DNA from: a virus
Virus record (IMG/VR): IMGVR_UViG_3300048011_001019
Coordinates: 1-40,740 of that record
DNA: 40,740 nucleotides
Direction: 5' to 3' (one strand)
This document shows positions 23,157 to 30,903 of this stretch, piece after piece (positions within the stretch are counted from its first letter, which is position 1; each line of letters opens with the position of its first letter). The position numbers and the translations under genes were made by a program. The notes beneath the pieces were generated by a model. It was not told the origin of the DNA. It did not search any database and worked only from the letters and a program-made list of their open reading frames with translations.

Positions 23157-24018
23157 TTTTACCAATCTCCAATTTGTATTGATCCAAGCACATATCCTCT
23201 ATTGTTTTTGTTAGTGTTACATGTTTACTTAGCTCGTCTACTACACTAGCAACTGCATCTCCTGCTCTTCGATCGGTTTCGATAATGTTCAGTGTCTTGC
23301 CAGTTGCTTGTTGCATGGTATTGATTACTTCACGCACACTGTATCCTGTGTTGCTGCCAAGACATTCGTACGGTGTGTTGGTTGCACCTGTTTCTACAGC
23401 TTTTACAATGGCCCTAGCAAGATCAACAACGTGAATATAATCACGAATGCAAGTGCCGTCCCTAGTATCATAGTCAGTACCAAAGATCTCAAGGCTGGGT
23501 AGTTTCTCAGCAGCCACCATAGCAGCAACACGAATAAGATGAGTGGGATCGCCCAGTTGACGATTAACCCCGTCAGTGCCAGATACATTAAAAAATCTAA
23601 AAATGGTATATCCATCAGCTTTTTCCTTGATTACGTCTTCGGCTGCCACTTTGCTACGTGCATACGGGCTTGCCATTTCCCAAGCACTGCTGGTACTGGC
23701 GAACAGCACATGTGGCGTTGTAACCATGTTTAGCAAGTTTGCAGTGCCCATTACATTCACTCTGTAGTACTCTGTGGGCTCTAACAAGCTCTGAGGCACT
23801 ACACTGCGTCCTGCAAGGTGTACAACAGCATCGTAGATGCCACCAGCATATTGACCAGTGACATCTACATTGTAGTATTCGTCACAGTAAGTTTTTACAT
23901 CATTTGTTTCACCGTGGATTTCTGTATCCCAGCCGATAACAGTGTGACCATGTTGTTTGAGCAATCTACAAACATGGCTACCAATATAACCACTTGCACC
24001 TGTGACTAATACTTTCAT
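23149..24018 (-). CDS. NAD-dependent sugar epimerase, GalE-like
   Basis: A 289-residue short-chain dehydrogenase of the extended type. TGASGYIGSH at 6-15 binds NAD, S110/S111 and the Y119-x3-K123 pair (SPYARSKVAAE) form the active site, and IRDYIHVVDLARAI near 195 is the GalE-type signature. UDP-glucose 4-epimerase (GalE) is the nearest family; it interconverts UDP-glucose and UDP-galactose. It is about 50 residues shorter than E. coli GalE. Substrate cannot be told by eye. A glycosyltransferase follows nearby, so it probably feeds sugar transfer to DNA, virion or host surface. Confidence 0.85.
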   Translation of the reverse strand: MKVLVTGASGYIGSHVCRLLKQHGHTVIGWDTEIHGETNDVKTYCDEYYNVDVTGQYAGGIYDAVVHLAGRSVVPQSLLEPTEYYRVNVMGTANLLNMVTTPHVLFASTSSAWEMASPYARSKVAAEDVIKEKADGYTIFRFFNVSGTDGVNRQLGDPTHLIRVAAMVAAEKLPSLEIFGTDYDTRDGTCIRDYIHVVDLARAIVKAVETGATNTPYECLGSNTGYSVREVINTMQQATGKTLNIIETDRRAGDAVASVVDELSKHVTLTKTIEDMCLDQYKLEIGKNG

Positions 24019-24273
24019 TTACTTCTTCTCTTTGAGTAGTTCTGCTTTACGCTTTTCAACAGCCGCAGCTTTTTGTGCTTCGGCTTCGATAGCTTCTGCG
24101 TCTTTGGCTTCTTTGGCTGTACCATCACGTCCCATAATCAACAAAATAACTGCTGTGATCAGTGGTGAGACAAGAACAGCAATTACAAACCATAGCCAGC
24201 CATTGCGTCCCCAGTTGTTTGCCCAGTATCCAATCAATGCCGAAAAGATAACGAGAAAAATTAAAATATCCAT
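24019..24273 (-). CDS. Small membrane protein
   Basis: An 84-residue protein. Two hydrophobic segments, ILIFLVIFSALIGYW and LWFVIAVLVSPLITAVILL, should span the membrane, followed by a charged Ala/Glu/Lys helix (KDAEAIEAEAQKAAAVEKRK). It directly abuts the epimerase gene. The location between sugar genes may mean a membrane role in surface change, but there is no direct evidence. Confidence 0.75.
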   Translation of the reverse strand: MDILIFLVIFSALIGYWANNWGRNGWLWFVIAVLVSPLITAVILLIMGRDGTAKEAKDAEAIEAEAQKAAAVEKRKAELLKEKK

Positions 24274-24275
24274 AT

Positions 24276-25442
24276 TTAGTACTTTCTTTTTGCTACTTCA
24301 TCTCTGTAGCGGTTACTGTTACGGTTCCATTGTTCACCGTTGCCTTGCATAATGTCAATGTAACGATCAATAGTACCGGTGGTCCAATCACTAATTTTAC
24401 CCATATCTTTATGAGGTCCTTCTAGTAGAACATCTAGTTTATTTGCTGCATCGTCAATACTCCACGGAACATACAATCGTGTATGATCATTGTTAAAGAT
24501 CTCAGGAAAACTACGATATGCTGGAAATAGTACATTACATCCTAATGCATCTGCTTCACTTACTGTATTACTAGTCCAATCCTGTAACGCACAGTTAAAC
24601 AATACTTTACTATCGTTGACAATATGATAGTAATCTTCTTTTTTAAGATTTTCATAAACCTTTAGTATACCTTTGTTTACTAAATCGTTTGCACGTTCAA
24701 TATACTTGGGATTATTGCTACGTAAAGGACCGCCTTGTAGTACAGCAAACTCGACATCTGTGTCTGCATACTTCTCAGCAAGATCCATGTAAAAGTCCGG
24801 TTGCTTCTCTTGATCCCAACGTGCTGCAAACACAACACGATTGCTACGTGACTCCCAAAATGTTGGTGCTTCACCGGATCGTTGTACAACTTCTTGTTTG
24901 TCAAATGCAAGTCCACTGATGTTGTACAGTGGTGCCTTCCAGTTGGCAACTTTCATATTAGCAATCATTTCTTCGTTGCTTGCTAGTACACCAGTTACAA
25001 ACTCGTTGCACATTTCTTCATATAAGCTCATCCATTTGCCCATACCCCAAACGTGTACAAAGTCGTCTGGATCTACTGCTTGTGCAAGACAACGCACCCA
25101 AACTTTAGGGCGTTGTTCTTGTGGAATCTGATCCATAATATACGGAAGTGATTCCATGCCTGGCTGAAACATGTCTTCAAAGAAAACAACGTCCTCGCCA
25201 GTGCATTCACCTTCACGCATCATTTGCACAAGATTCATCATCTGACTCATACCAAAGTAACTGCGTCCGTGTGCATCCAACACCTGTCCAACACTGATTG
25301 CTTTTGTATTGTCAATGGTTTTGCCAGGCACTATAACGTAATCGATGCCACGGCGTTTGAATGCACGTTCACTCCAGTCTTGCAACTGGAGTGTGTAACG
25401 TCCTTCATATGGCTCTAAGCCCATATAAAAAAGTTTACGCAT
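24276..25442 (-). CDS. GT4-like (GT-B fold) glycosyltransferase
   Basis: A 388-residue protein. The C-terminal half has the order expected in GT4-type enzymes: VVFAARWDQEKQPDFYMDL, then VEFAVLQGGPLRSN, then DSKVLFNCALQDWTSNTVSE and ADALGCNVLFPAYRSFPEIF, where the last acidic patch would hold the sugar nucleotide. The N-terminal half is probably the acceptor domain. Together with the epimerase it may add sugar to DNA, as in T4, or to another acceptor. The acceptor is not visible from sequence. It shares one base with the preceding gene. Confidence 0.8.
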   Translation of the reverse strand: MRKLFYMGLEPYEGRYTLQLQDWSERAFKRRGIDYVIVPGKTIDNTKAISVGQVLDAHGRSYFGMSQMMNLVQMMREGECTGEDVVFFEDMFQPGMESLPYIMDQIPQEQRPKVWVRCLAQAVDPDDFVHVWGMGKWMSLYEEMCNEFVTGVLASNEEMIANMKVANWKAPLYNISGLAFDKQEVVQRSGEAPTFWESRSNRVVFAARWDQEKQPDFYMDLAEKYADTDVEFAVLQGGPLRSNNPKYIERANDLVNKGILKVYENLKKEDYYHIVNDSKVLFNCALQDWTSNTVSEADALGCNVLFPAYRSFPEIFNNDHTRLYVPWSIDDAANKLDVLLEGPHKDMGKISDWTTGTIDRYIDIMQGNGEQWNRNSNRYRDEVAKRKY

Positions 25443-25636
25443 TAGCGGCGCCCTGCATTTGCAGTACGTGCTTTAGCACGAAGCCATCCTTGATACTTTT
25501 GATAAGCAATCCAAACTGGTGCGTCTTTTTTATACAAATCAGCTTCGTTGAATACTTTACCTTCAAAACGACAGTAGTCCTTGAAAGCCTCAAGATCGTT
25601 AAACACTTTATTCACTACTGGATTAGCAATGGTCAT
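25442..25636 (-). CDS. Small conserved protein
   Basis: A 64-residue protein, MTIANPVVNKVFNDLEAFKD at the start and a basic C-terminus (LRAKARTANAGRR). The middle EADLYKKDAPVWIAYQKYQG suggests a small nucleic-acid-binding protein, but I do not recognise it. It ends one base into the glycosyltransferase start. Confidence 0.65.
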   Translation of the reverse strand: MTIANPVVNKVFNDLEAFKDYCRFEGKVFNEADLYKKDAPVWIAYQKYQGWLRAKARTANAGRR

Positions 25637-25651
25637 TATACCTTTTTCCTT

Positions 25652-26044
25652 TTATGCTGGGTATACAATTTGACAGCCGTTTTCGCCATCTTCGGCGACA
25701 TCAATAACAACAAACCGGCCTGGGTATTTGCTGTTGATCTGTTTATACAAGTCATCTGCAATCATTTCGCAGCTCTTGTAATCTAGTTGCAGGATATCAC
25801 CTGCGTACAGTGATTCCAACCAACGCTTGAATTGGATAAATTCAATATCACGATCGTTGTGCGTTACTTGGATCTGCACTTTGAAATGGAACATATGACG
25901 ATGTGGATAGCCTAGGAAACTTACATCATACTCGTCACCTGTTGCTAGTGCAGGGTCGTCTAGTGCAGCTGGATATTTGTGAATACCTTCTTTGGTAAAC
26001 GTAACCCAAATGCTGCGTTTTGCATTATCTAATGCGTTTGTCAA
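25652..26044 (-). CDS. queD: QueD-like 6-carboxytetrahydropterin synthase
   Basis: About 130 residues from a TTG at 26044. It has the T-fold pattern of QueD/6-PTPS: a His in KEGIHKYPAA, then two in YPHRHMFHF, placed as the three zinc ligands, followed by DIEFIQFKRWL and LDYKSCEMIADDLY, which match QueD positions. Length (QueD is about 120) fits. It would make 6-carboxytetrahydropterin between FolE and QueE. It is divergent, so the call is probable rather than certain. The longer frame from 26104 is unlikely because a promoter covers it, whereas GAGGA lies 7 bases before the TTG. Confidence 0.6.
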   Translation of the reverse strand: MTNALDNAKRSIWVTFTKEGIHKYPAALDDPALATGDEYDVSFLGYPHRHMFHFKVQIQVTHNDRDIEFIQFKRWLESLYAGDILQLDYKSCEMIADDLYKQINSKYPGRFVVIDVAEDGENGCQIVYPA

Positions 26045-26083
26045 TTTAGCGTCCTCTTCTTTGCTGCGCCGTTTCATATAGTT

Positions 26084-26112
26084 ATAATACGATTCGTATG
26101 TCATGTTGTCAA
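26084..26112 (-). promoter_or_regulatory. Sigma70-like promoter for the QueD-like gene
   Basis: TTGACA (26112-26107), a 17-base spacer and TATTAT (26089-26084) on the minus strand. The -35 box shares TGA with the stop codon at 26109-26111. Predicted transcription start is near 26077, so translation must begin downstream, which favours the TTG at 26044. A CTAAATAC late-type octamer lies just upstream (26133-26140). Confidence 0.75.
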
Positions 26113-26636
26113 GTGATAATTGTGTCTGTGGTGTATTTAGACCAATCTGTGTACACAGATTTATTTTTTAAATCATGAACGCGATGCACCCAAACGCCTG
26201 GATTGCTTGCATCAAAGTCCTTGTCGTCGATCTTCAAGCAAGCATTGTATCCTAGTTGATCAATGTACGGAAGTTTGACAGAGATCATTGGAATAAAACG
26301 ATTGTACTCTGTAAATCCAGTTTCCAGCAATCCTTCTACCTGACTTGCATCCACATCTAATGTAACCCAGTAGTCTTCTTTTAGCAATGGAAACACCATA
26401 GCTTCCCAAGGTTGCCACTGAGATTCTGTGTTGCTAGTAACATTAAAGCTCATGTTAGCACCGAGATAGATGTGCTTGCACCCAGCTTCTTCTGCTGTAG
26501 CAATCACTTCTTCTGGTTCTTTAATACCCACAACAAACAATGTGCGTTTGCCATATTGCGGAGTATGTTCTACTTCAGTACCTACAAAGTACTGCACATC
26601 TGAAATGTCATTTCCTTGATCATATACTCGTTTCAT
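26109..26636 (-). CDS. Conserved protein beside the QueD-like gene, function unknown
   Basis: A 175-residue protein with GTEVEHTPQYGKRTLFVVG near the start, CKHIYLGANMSFN near 55 and FIPMISVKLPYIDQLGYNAC and LKIDDKDFDASNPGVWVHR near the C-terminus. The conserved-looking His, Cys and acidic residues suggest an enzyme or metal-binding protein. I believe I have seen this in T4-like marine phages but cannot name it. Location between the QueD-like and DpdA-like genes suggests a part in 7-deazaguanine chemistry, which is inference only. Confidence 0.7.
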   Translation of the reverse strand: MKRVYDQGNDISDVQYFVGTEVEHTPQYGKRTLFVVGIKEPEEVIATAEEAGCKHIYLGANMSFNVTSNTESQWQPWEAMVFPLLKEDYWVTLDVDASQVEGLLETGFTEYNRFIPMISVKLPYIDQLGYNACLKIDDKDFDASNPGVWVHRVHDLKNKSVYTDWSKYTTDTIIT

Positions 26637-26806
26637 GCGTTTTTTGTCCTGTGTTTTTCATTCCATAAGTCCCAACGTTTTTTATAGTACTCGTTGATCT
26701 GTTCTTTAGGATAACACTTTTTCTCCATAGTGTCAATGATTTTTTCAACATCGGCTAGTGCAATATCCAACGTCTCTAGGCGCATTTTCTTTTCAATGGG
26801 ATCCAT
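26633..26806 (-). CDS. Small helical protein (57 residues)
   Basis: The frame reads MDPIEKKMRLETLDIALADV and then EKIIDTMEKKCYPKEQINEY. The ATG at 26806 has TAAGG 4-8 bases upstream. The stop overlaps the next ATG as ATGA, and the start overlaps the previous gene by 14 bases, so it fits the compact gene pattern. Mostly amphipathic helix; function unknown. Confidence 0.7.
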   Translation of the reverse strand: MDPIEKKMRLETLDIALADVEKIIDTMEKKCYPKEQINEYYKKRWDLWNEKHRTKNA

Positions 26807-27005
26807 TTACCTTAGGCTCCATATTTTCAAGTTGAGATTTAATTCTATGCATTTCGTCTTTGTAAAAAAGTTTTTGTGTTTTAAGACGCCTTATTTGTTC
26901 TTGCACAACATAACTTTGCTCTAGTTTGATAATTTCTTCATCCAGCTGTCTGTGTTTCTTTACCAGCTCATCAAAATATGCTTTTAAGTTGTTGATATCA
27001 GTCAT
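26793..27005 (-). CDS. YdcH/DUF465-like small protein
   Basis: A 70-residue helical protein. HRQLDEEIIKLEQSYVV followed by IRRLKTQKLFYKDEMHRIKS matches the shape of YdcH/DUF465 proteins, small coiled-coil proteins of unknown function. It shares one base with the DpdA-like gene. Confidence 0.6.
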   Translation of the reverse strand: MTDINNLKAYFDELVKKHRQLDEEIIKLEQSYVVQEQIRRLKTQKLFYKDEMHRIKSQLENMEPKVNGSH

Positions 27006-28558
27006 TAAACTTCCTCAAATAGTTTTCCAAACATTGTACTTGCATTTACTGCTTTTTTGCCAATGTTTAGACGTGTTCCAATTACATGCATCCAATATTT
27101 AGAATATTTGTCAATCAAGTCTAAACTTTTTTGTCTATCTTTTAAGCTGAAGATTTCGTCAACAACTTCTTTAAACTTTACAACTCCCCAACCTGGAAAG
27201 TCTTCTTCGTTGATAAGCATGTAAGGATACAATCCTGCATCGTATTTTTCGTTTGCACGTTGTGTACTTTCAATATGCATCCAAACATTATGACCCATTT
27301 GTAGTGCATAACTGAAACTATCCCAGCTTGTTGAGTCTTTTTTCATAACAATAGGATTGCCGTCGGCATCTAGCTTAGGATTGCCATGTTTGTCTAGCTC
27401 AACTTGGCCTTTTAGTACTTTGATACCGCCTATTTTGTTGGTGTCTCCGGGAGCATAAAAACAAATGTCATTCATTTTAAGTGTATTACTAATAGGAGAG
27501 TTTTCAAACGCTGCTAAAATATTGTCAGTTACAACAGCATCGCTGAACTTGCGTGTATCATTTGCATACTTTAGTGCATCTGCACCCGGCGCCATCATGT
27601 AACTCCACTTGCCGCGATCTTCAATACGAATGCTGTGATAAATTTGTCCGTTTGCAGTAGCAAGGAAAGGGCTTGCACAGTCGTATGTGATCATAAAATT
27701 AGGATTGTGATACTTGCGTACAGCACGTTGGATGTCAGTGAGCAACACTGCCCATTCCAGTTTGCTTGTGCCAAGGAAGTGCATTACATCGTGCAAGCCT
27801 TCTTCCAACAATCCGTCATGTATCATATGCACAAGGCGTCTTAAGATGAGATGCACATCACACATGTTCTGTCCACCCATTGCCCATCCGTTGAAGTGCG
27901 TGTCTGGATACTTTGCAGGATCGCAGTAGTCTTTGAACTCGTTGTACCACCCATCTGCATCATCGTGATTGCTGCCTTGTAGTACGTTTAATACTTTGAA
28001 ATTACCACGACGATTAGCCATGTAGTATTTTGCATTGATGTGTGTAGCATCTACAGCATCTTGATAGCTGTGAATGTTTGCTGCTTTGGCTGCTTTAGGA
28101 TCTTGGAATGTCCAAGTTGGAATATCCAACATCATTCCATAGTCCATGTATTCTTCCATCCAGTTTACAACCAGCTCACGTTTTTTTGCAGCTTTTGGAC
28201 AATTTGGATCAGTCCAATCGCCTTCCCAAAGTCCTTTAGCAATCTGGAACCCACCCGAGTCGCCCAGCAACCATGAATTATCTCTATCACGGTTACGTAG
28301 CATATCTTCTTTTTCACTGAACTTGTTTGTATCAAGCTCTGCGTGTCCTGCAGAATAGAGCGCCCACTTGTAATGGAACGCTCCTTCTTTGGAATTGAGA
28401 AAGTTCATTGCTTCTACAGTGCCAATGCCTGCTGGAACACGAGCTGGATCTACGTATTCGCCGTAGCGTTGTTTGCCTATGAATGTAGCATAAAAGCCGC
28501 TGATACTGGGCAAGAAAACAGCGTAGTCATTTTGTGTTTCAGTTAGGTTTGTTTTCAT
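27005..28558 (-). CDS. dpdA: DpdA-like DNA-guanine transglycosylase
   Basis: A 517-residue protein. LLGDSGGFQIAKG carries D100, the general acid/base equivalent in tRNA-guanine transglycosylase (TGT). ITYDCASPF carries D293, matching the nucleophile. GWAMGGQNMCD fits the TGT phosphate-binding GG segment. The CxCx2C zinc motif of bacterial TGT is missing, as in phage DpdA proteins, which swap guanine in DNA for a 7-deazaguanine. It is larger than TGT (about 375), with an extended C-terminus. It overlaps the stop of the sliding clamp gene, which places modification at replication. The window also encodes FolE, QueE and a QueD-like protein. Confidence 0.85.
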   Translation of the reverse strand: MKTNLTETQNDYAVFLPSISGFYATFIGKQRYGEYVDPARVPAGIGTVEAMNFLNSKEGAFHYKWALYSAGHAELDTNKFSEKEDMLRNRDRDNSWLLGDSGGFQIAKGLWEGDWTDPNCPKAAKKRELVVNWMEEYMDYGMMLDIPTWTFQDPKAAKAANIHSYQDAVDATHINAKYYMANRRGNFKVLNVLQGSNHDDADGWYNEFKDYCDPAKYPDTHFNGWAMGGQNMCDVHLILRRLVHMIHDGLLEEGLHDVMHFLGTSKLEWAVLLTDIQRAVRKYHNPNFMITYDCASPFLATANGQIYHSIRIEDRGKWSYMMAPGADALKYANDTRKFSDAVVTDNILAAFENSPISNTLKMNDICFYAPGDTNKIGGIKVLKGQVELDKHGNPKLDADGNPIVMKKDSTSWDSFSYALQMGHNVWMHIESTQRANEKYDAGLYPYMLINEEDFPGWGVVKFKEVVDEIFSLKDRQKSLDLIDKYSKYWMHVIGTRLNIGKKAVNASTMFGKLFEEV

Positions 28559-29286
28559 TATTTCTGCTGCGCTGGTAGAATGTAATTGTAAGTTGCCATG
28601 CCCGAATCTACTGAAATCTTCATAGCACCTTGATCTGTAATACTCATTGTTTTATCGCCGTCCAAGTTCAAGATAGCAATAGTTTGTGCAACTGGCCACG
28701 CCCAAGTGTGTGTTAGTGTGCCTTCGATGCCATTTTCAAATGTAAATGATCCTGCGTGTGTTGCTTCGTCGCCAAAGTAAAAGTTTAGATTGCCATCTTC
28801 TGTTTTTACTTGGAACACTGTTTCTTCGTTGTGCGCACCTGCCATCAATTTCATACGTGCAATGGCAGCCATATTTGGTTGAAACTCAACGTTCCAGCTG
28901 TTGCCTTTGAACTTTACACTTTTCAACTTTTCTTCAATTACAGCTTTGTTCATAAAGCGATAGTCGTTTTCAAAGTCGCCACTGGCATTTTCAAAGTGAA
29001 TGTGTGTAGGAATAGTTTCACCGTTGCGTTCTGCTTGAATAACATCAATTTTTGCATCAGTTTTGTATTCAGGATTTTTAAGGTGATAAGCAAGTTTGCC
29101 CAAGTCCGGCATGCCAAATGTGCCTACAAATTCGCCAACTGGGGAATGTGTAGTTGCACTCATAATCACACTTCGATCATCTGCCATACTTTCAACTTGC
29201 GTGTCAGATTCTGCTGTAACTTTTAGCGTTGTAATAAAGCCAAGCGAATGTGTATGGCTTACAATGTCTTGTAGAATGTCTTTCAT
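28558..29286 (-). CDS. 45: Sliding clamp, T4 gp45-like
   Basis: A 242-residue clamp protein (T4 gp45 has 228). TFGMPDLGKLAYHLKNPEY and FENDYRFMNKAVIEEKLKS are recurrent in gp45 of T4-like phages. It encircles DNA to hold the polymerase, and in T4 also activates late transcription. It has its own promoter with a palindrome across the -10 box. Clamp loader genes (44, 62) are not in the window. The stop overlaps the DpdA start by one base. Confidence 0.9.
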   Translation of the reverse strand: MKDILQDIVSHTHSLGFITTLKVTAESDTQVESMADDRSVIMSATTHSPVGEFVGTFGMPDLGKLAYHLKNPEYKTDAKIDVIQAERNGETIPTHIHFENASGDFENDYRFMNKAVIEEKLKSVKFKGNSWNVEFQPNMAAIARMKLMAGAHNEETVFQVKTEDGNLNFYFGDEATHAGSFTFENGIEGTLTHTWAWPVAQTIAILNLDGDKTMSITDQGAMKISVDSGMATYNYILPAQQK

Positions 29287-29308
29287 GTTTTTCTCCGATT
29301 ACTAATTT

Positions 29309-29325
29309 AACTATATGATATAGTT
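29309..29325. repeat. Perfect 17-bp palindrome over the clamp promoter
   Basis: AACTATATGATATAGTT has two 8-bp arms around one G. It covers the -10 box and the adjacent spacer bases of the gene 45 promoter. It is a good operator candidate. Confidence 0.75.
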
Positions 29326-29338
29326 TTCTATTTGTCAA
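29310..29338 (-). promoter_or_regulatory. Sigma70-like promoter for the clamp gene
   Basis: TTGACA (29338-29333), a 17-base spacer and TATAGT (29315-29310) on the minus strand. The -35 box lies in the last codons of the dehydrogenase gene. Confidence 0.85.
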
Positions 29339-30083
29339 GTTTTATTTTCTTGTTGTATTCGACTGCTGCTTCAAGAGTATTTAGATTTATTTTATTTTCT
29401 GCTGCCATTTTTAATAGCGCACTGGTGTCTTTTGGGAAACAATATCCTCCCCAACCTCTTATATTCTCGTTGGGCCAGACATATGTATGACTATCTCCAA
29501 TGCGATTGTCTTTGGCTACACCAGCCCGCACTTGTTCAAAGTCGATGCCGTATGCGCCACAGAAATCGTAAATCTCGTTGAAGAAACTCACTTTGGTTGC
29601 TAGGAACGCATTGCGGAAATATTTAATAGCAATAGCTTCTTCTGGTTCCACAATGTATTGTTTGATGTTTGGCCAATTGTAGCTGTATTGATCTCTCCAA
29701 TAGTCCACATCGCCGCTGAGAATAACATTGTCCAAGTTTCTAATATCATTCATAAAGTTTGCAGCACGTAAAAACTCCGGGCTAAAACACAACCTGTGCT
29801 CAGGAAATGTTTCTTTCAAGTATTGCCATCCTTGCAGACTGATAGTGCTTTTGATCATGATAGGTGTATGTTTACTACACTGCGATACTACATCATAAAC
29901 TGCACTAATATCACATGCACCTGATTCCAGTTCAGGAGTTGGAACACAAACAACAACAGCACTTGTATTATCAAAGTCTGCTGTCATGCCTTTGGGAGGA
30001 TCATGTACAACTATTTCACGTCTGTGATCTTTGAACAATAGTTCGTATGCTTTGCCCACAAAGCCGTGTCCTGCAATAATCAT
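29328..30083 (-). CDS. Nucleotide-sugar 6-dehydrogenase, short form
   Basis: A 251-residue member of the UDP-glucose/GDP-mannose 6-dehydrogenase family. GHGFVG at 5-10 binds NAD. EFLRAANFMND near 103, AFLATKVSFFNEI near 159 and GGYCFPKDTSAL with C215 are the active-site blocks. The family's third, C-terminal domain (NDP-sugar binding) is missing, since normal enzymes have about 400 residues. It may work with reduced binding or with another subunit. It overlaps the phosphomannomutase-like gene by 4 bases, so the two probably act in one pathway. Confidence 0.85.
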   Translation of the reverse strand: MIIAGHGFVGKAYELLFKDHRREIVVHDPPKGMTADFDNTSAVVVCVPTPELESGACDISAVYDVVSQCSKHTPIMIKSTISLQGWQYLKETFPEHRLCFSPEFLRAANFMNDIRNLDNVILSGDVDYWRDQYSYNWPNIKQYIVEPEEAIAIKYFRNAFLATKVSFFNEIYDFCGAYGIDFEQVRAGVAKDNRIGDSHTYVWPNENIRGWGGYCFPKDTSALLKMAAENKINLNTLEAAVEYNKKIKLDK

Positions 30084-30805
30084 GCTGCTACTTTTGCCTC
30101 TTGAAAATATTGTAATCTTTCATATGTATCCTGCCAGTTTTTTACATTAAATGATGCACCTTTGAATCCACGATCCTTCAGTGCTTTTGCTAATGGGTAA
30201 TCATTACCGCCTGGTTCGACTTTATCTCCAAAGAAGTATGTGGAAATGTTTTTGTCAAAGTCGTCTAAGATTTGACTTTTGTCACACCCTGTACGATAAA
30301 TGTCAATGCCTGTTTCTCCACCTATGGTTGCTGTAATATTAGGAAACTCACTGTTGATTTGAAGTGCAATACTTTCACGTTCTCTGTTGTTGATATCGTG
30401 CTCAACATACAACTTGCGTTCTTCCAATGTGGCGTTTCTACCTACAACACTGAAGTTGATAGTGCCCATGCGCTTTTCAATATGATTGCCTGTACGCAGC
30501 GAGAAAGGACTGCTTTGTAGCCATCCTTCCATCAAACTATAAAGCTCTTGAGGTGCTTCAAATGATTTTGCATTTGCTCGTTTGCCACGAAACCAAACAT
30601 CATTGCCGCTACAGTTATAACATGTAACAACCGACTCTGTAATGTCTGCACCAAGTTGCTCTACAGTCTTTGGATAATCACTGCCAGTTACCAGCCACAC
30701 CTTGTTATCTTGAATAAAGGTTTTAAAGAACTCTTTGAACTCTGGATCTATGGTTTGTCTACTAGGAGTAAGTGTTCCATCTACATCAAAAATAAATCTA
30801 TTCAA
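30080..30805 (-). CDS. Eukaryotic-type phosphomannomutase-like HAD enzyme
   Basis: A 241-residue HAD-fold protein. FIFDVDGTLTPSRQ carries the nucleophile (D8) and D10. VTGSDYPKTVEQLG, INFSVVGRNATLEER and YFFGDKVEPGGNDYPLAKAL match the eukaryotic PMM (PMM2-like) order rather than the bacterial ManB fold. It would interconvert mannose-6-phosphate and mannose-1-phosphate, or a similar sugar phosphate. The start is TTG at 30805, with GAGGG 8 bases upstream, overlapping the stop of a 33-codon ORF. The dehydrogenase gene follows directly. Confidence 0.8.
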   Translation of the reverse strand: MNRFIFDVDGTLTPSRQTIDPEFKEFFKTFIQDNKVWLVTGSDYPKTVEQLGADITESVVTCYNCSGNDVWFRGKRANAKSFEAPQELYSLMEGWLQSSPFSLRTGNHIEKRMGTINFSVVGRNATLEERKLYVEHDINNRERESIALQINSEFPNITATIGGETGIDIYRTGCDKSQILDDFDKNISTYFFGDKVEPGGNDYPLAKALKDRGFKGASFNVKNWQDTYERLQYFQEAKVAA

Positions 30806-30903
30806 TCTACTAACCCTCTTGCTTTATCTTCTTCATAACTGCCCCAATTCATATTGCGTTTGTCTGCTTCATAATCTGCGGCACCTTGTGGACGTTCAGT
30901 CAT
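30802..30903 (-). CDS. Possible 33-residue protein
   Basis: The frame reads MTERPQGAADYEADKRNMNW and ends GSYEEDKARGLVD. It overlaps the upstream stop by 8 bases and its TGA overlaps the TTG start of the phosphomannomutase-like gene. The ribosome binding site is weak. As with the micro-protein before metK, it may serve coupling. Confidence 0.4.
   Translation of the reverse strand: MTERPQGAADYEADKRNMNWGSYEEDKARGLVD

Noticed and set aside
26045-26104. The first 20 codons of the longest frame of the QueD-like gene
   Set aside because: A strong promoter covers them and no ribosome binding site precedes the ATG at 26104, so they are probably untranslated or part of the promoter.
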